From Myxocyprinus asiaticus (Eukaryota > Chordata > Actinopteri > Cypriniformes > Catostomidae): a stretch of DNA of 64,000 nucleotides. The DNA is taken from the NCBI RefSeq assembly GCF_019703515.2, contig NC_059346.1, positions 56,060,001-56,124,000 of the forward strand, written 5' to 3'. The stretch's first letter is position 1. Each line of letters begins with the position of its first letter. Both the position numbers and the translations under genes were made by a program. Shown here one piece after another: positions 63,671-64,000 of this stretch. The notes under the pieces are model-generated. The model was not told the origin of the DNA. It saw only the letters and a program-made list of their open reading frames with translations, and searched no databases.

Positions 63671-63909
63671 TGGTGACGACGGATGCATCTCTCACAGGCT
63701 AGGGTGCTATGTTCGAGAGCAGAACAGTGAGAGGTGTTTGGACTCCCACACTGAGAGAAAAGCACATAAACTTTTTGGAGCTGCTAACAGTGGTGATGAT
63801 GGACGCTTCTCTCACAGGCTGGGGTGATGTGTTCGAGGGCAGAACAGTGAGAGGTGTTTGGACTCCCGCACTGAGAGAAAAGCACATAAACTTTCTGGAG
63901 CTGCTAACA
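63671..63909 (+). repeat. 120-bp in-frame tandem duplication in RNase H
   Basis: tggtgacgacggatgcatct (63671) and tggtgatgatggacgcttct (63791) start two 120-bp units ending in ggagctgctaaca. They agree at most positions; unit 1 has ggctag where unit 2 has ggctgg (Trp). Confidence 0.9.
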
Positions 63910-64000
63910 TTGTTTCTAGCTCTCAGACCTTCTGTGAGTTTTCTCAGGAATCATCACGTGTTGATCAGAATAGACAACATGACGGTGATATAGCCTATAT

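Larger units (their letters stand above)
61020..64000 (+). mobile_element. DIRS-like retrotransposon, gag C-terminus and pol, plus; runs off the window
   Basis: A 5'-truncated element starting within gag (LAVRALNATSLLTAYQAELL at about 61105), then a spacer, then pol with reverse transcriptase and RNase H, interrupted by a SINE. No integrase-type sequence is visible and the region where a tyrosine recombinase would lie is beyond the window. Assignment to DIRS is by RT/RNase H text and gag type. Confidence 0.6.
62265..64000 (+). pseudogene. DIRS-like pol: reverse transcriptase and RNase H, SINE-interrupted
   Basis: The first RT half is at 62265-62638: FLLWYFVIPKRGGGLRPILD, LWVLNKHLKKYKIKMLTLRT, DWFTSIDLQDEYFHIDIFP, YLRFPYQGRAYEYV. 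The SINE (62647-63090) splits it. The second half resumes at about 63110: ALIPLRNGGIRVSAYVDD (YVDD box 63192-63203), LGFNINQAKSCLIPSQ, YLGLRLNSIQLRAFLS, then the connection domain to about 63640. A frameshift leads to RNase H (VVTTDASLTG, then a TAG; a second copy MMDASLTGWGDVFEGRTVRG; LEKHINFLELL-like text; RIDNMTV at the window edge). Inactive because of the SINE, a frameshift and a 120-bp tandem duplication. Confidence 0.7.

Overview
This window looks like cyprinid fish nuclear DNA. The lineage is inferred from repeat types, intron-exon structure and codon style; species cannot be read from it. It is AT-rich, intron-dominated sequence with three host-gene loci and a very dense, deeply nested set of transposable elements. 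There are no bacterial features, CRISPR arrays or rRNA genes.

Host genes. At 432-5352 (+) are the last three coding exons of a calpain-5/6 type gene, encoding the C-terminal C2 domain and stop; the rest of the gene lies upstream of the window. At 21983-22816 (-) are the last two exons of an RWDD2B-like gene, retaining the C-terminal DUF1115-type region but with a frameshift and no visible RWD-domain exons, so it is probably a decayed or truncated copy. At 27152-33797 (+) is a complete zfpl1 gene: seven coding exons, 338 codons plus stop, encoding a zinc-finger, tail-anchored Golgi protein.

Mobile DNA by region. The last calpain intron (0.9-5.0 kb) holds two or three nested Tc1-type relics, one of them Sleeping Beauty-like. 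6.2-7.8 kb holds a 470-bp tandem duplication and a hairpin. 8.97-9.79 kb is a GC-rich, LTR-like block. 10.54-11.52 kb is a hAT-like element with an 8-bp target duplication. 12.2-20.4 kb holds two L1-type LINEs in inverted orientation, one split by a nearly intact Tc1 element (14242-15832). 23.2-25.0 kb holds a fold-back element and a hAT-like element carrying a SINE. zfpl1 intron 3 holds a three-level nest. 35.5-37.1 kb is a second Sleeping Beauty-like element. 39.1-41.3 kb is a run of MITE-like elements. 42.4-51.0 kb is a palindromic fold-back element whose tip was hit by a 7.2-kb inverted-repeat element that later accumulated an L2-like LINE and two SINEs. 52.3-54.0 kb and 61.0-64.0 kb hold DIRS-like retrotransposon fragments in opposite orientation.

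The most informative signals are the insertion histories. Several target-site duplications can be read directly, including four SINE copies with 15-16 bp duplications and the 7.2-kb element with an 8/9-bp duplication. No intact autonomous element was found. The closest is the Tc1 transposase at 14592-15614, which has its full DD34E triad and a single internal stop.
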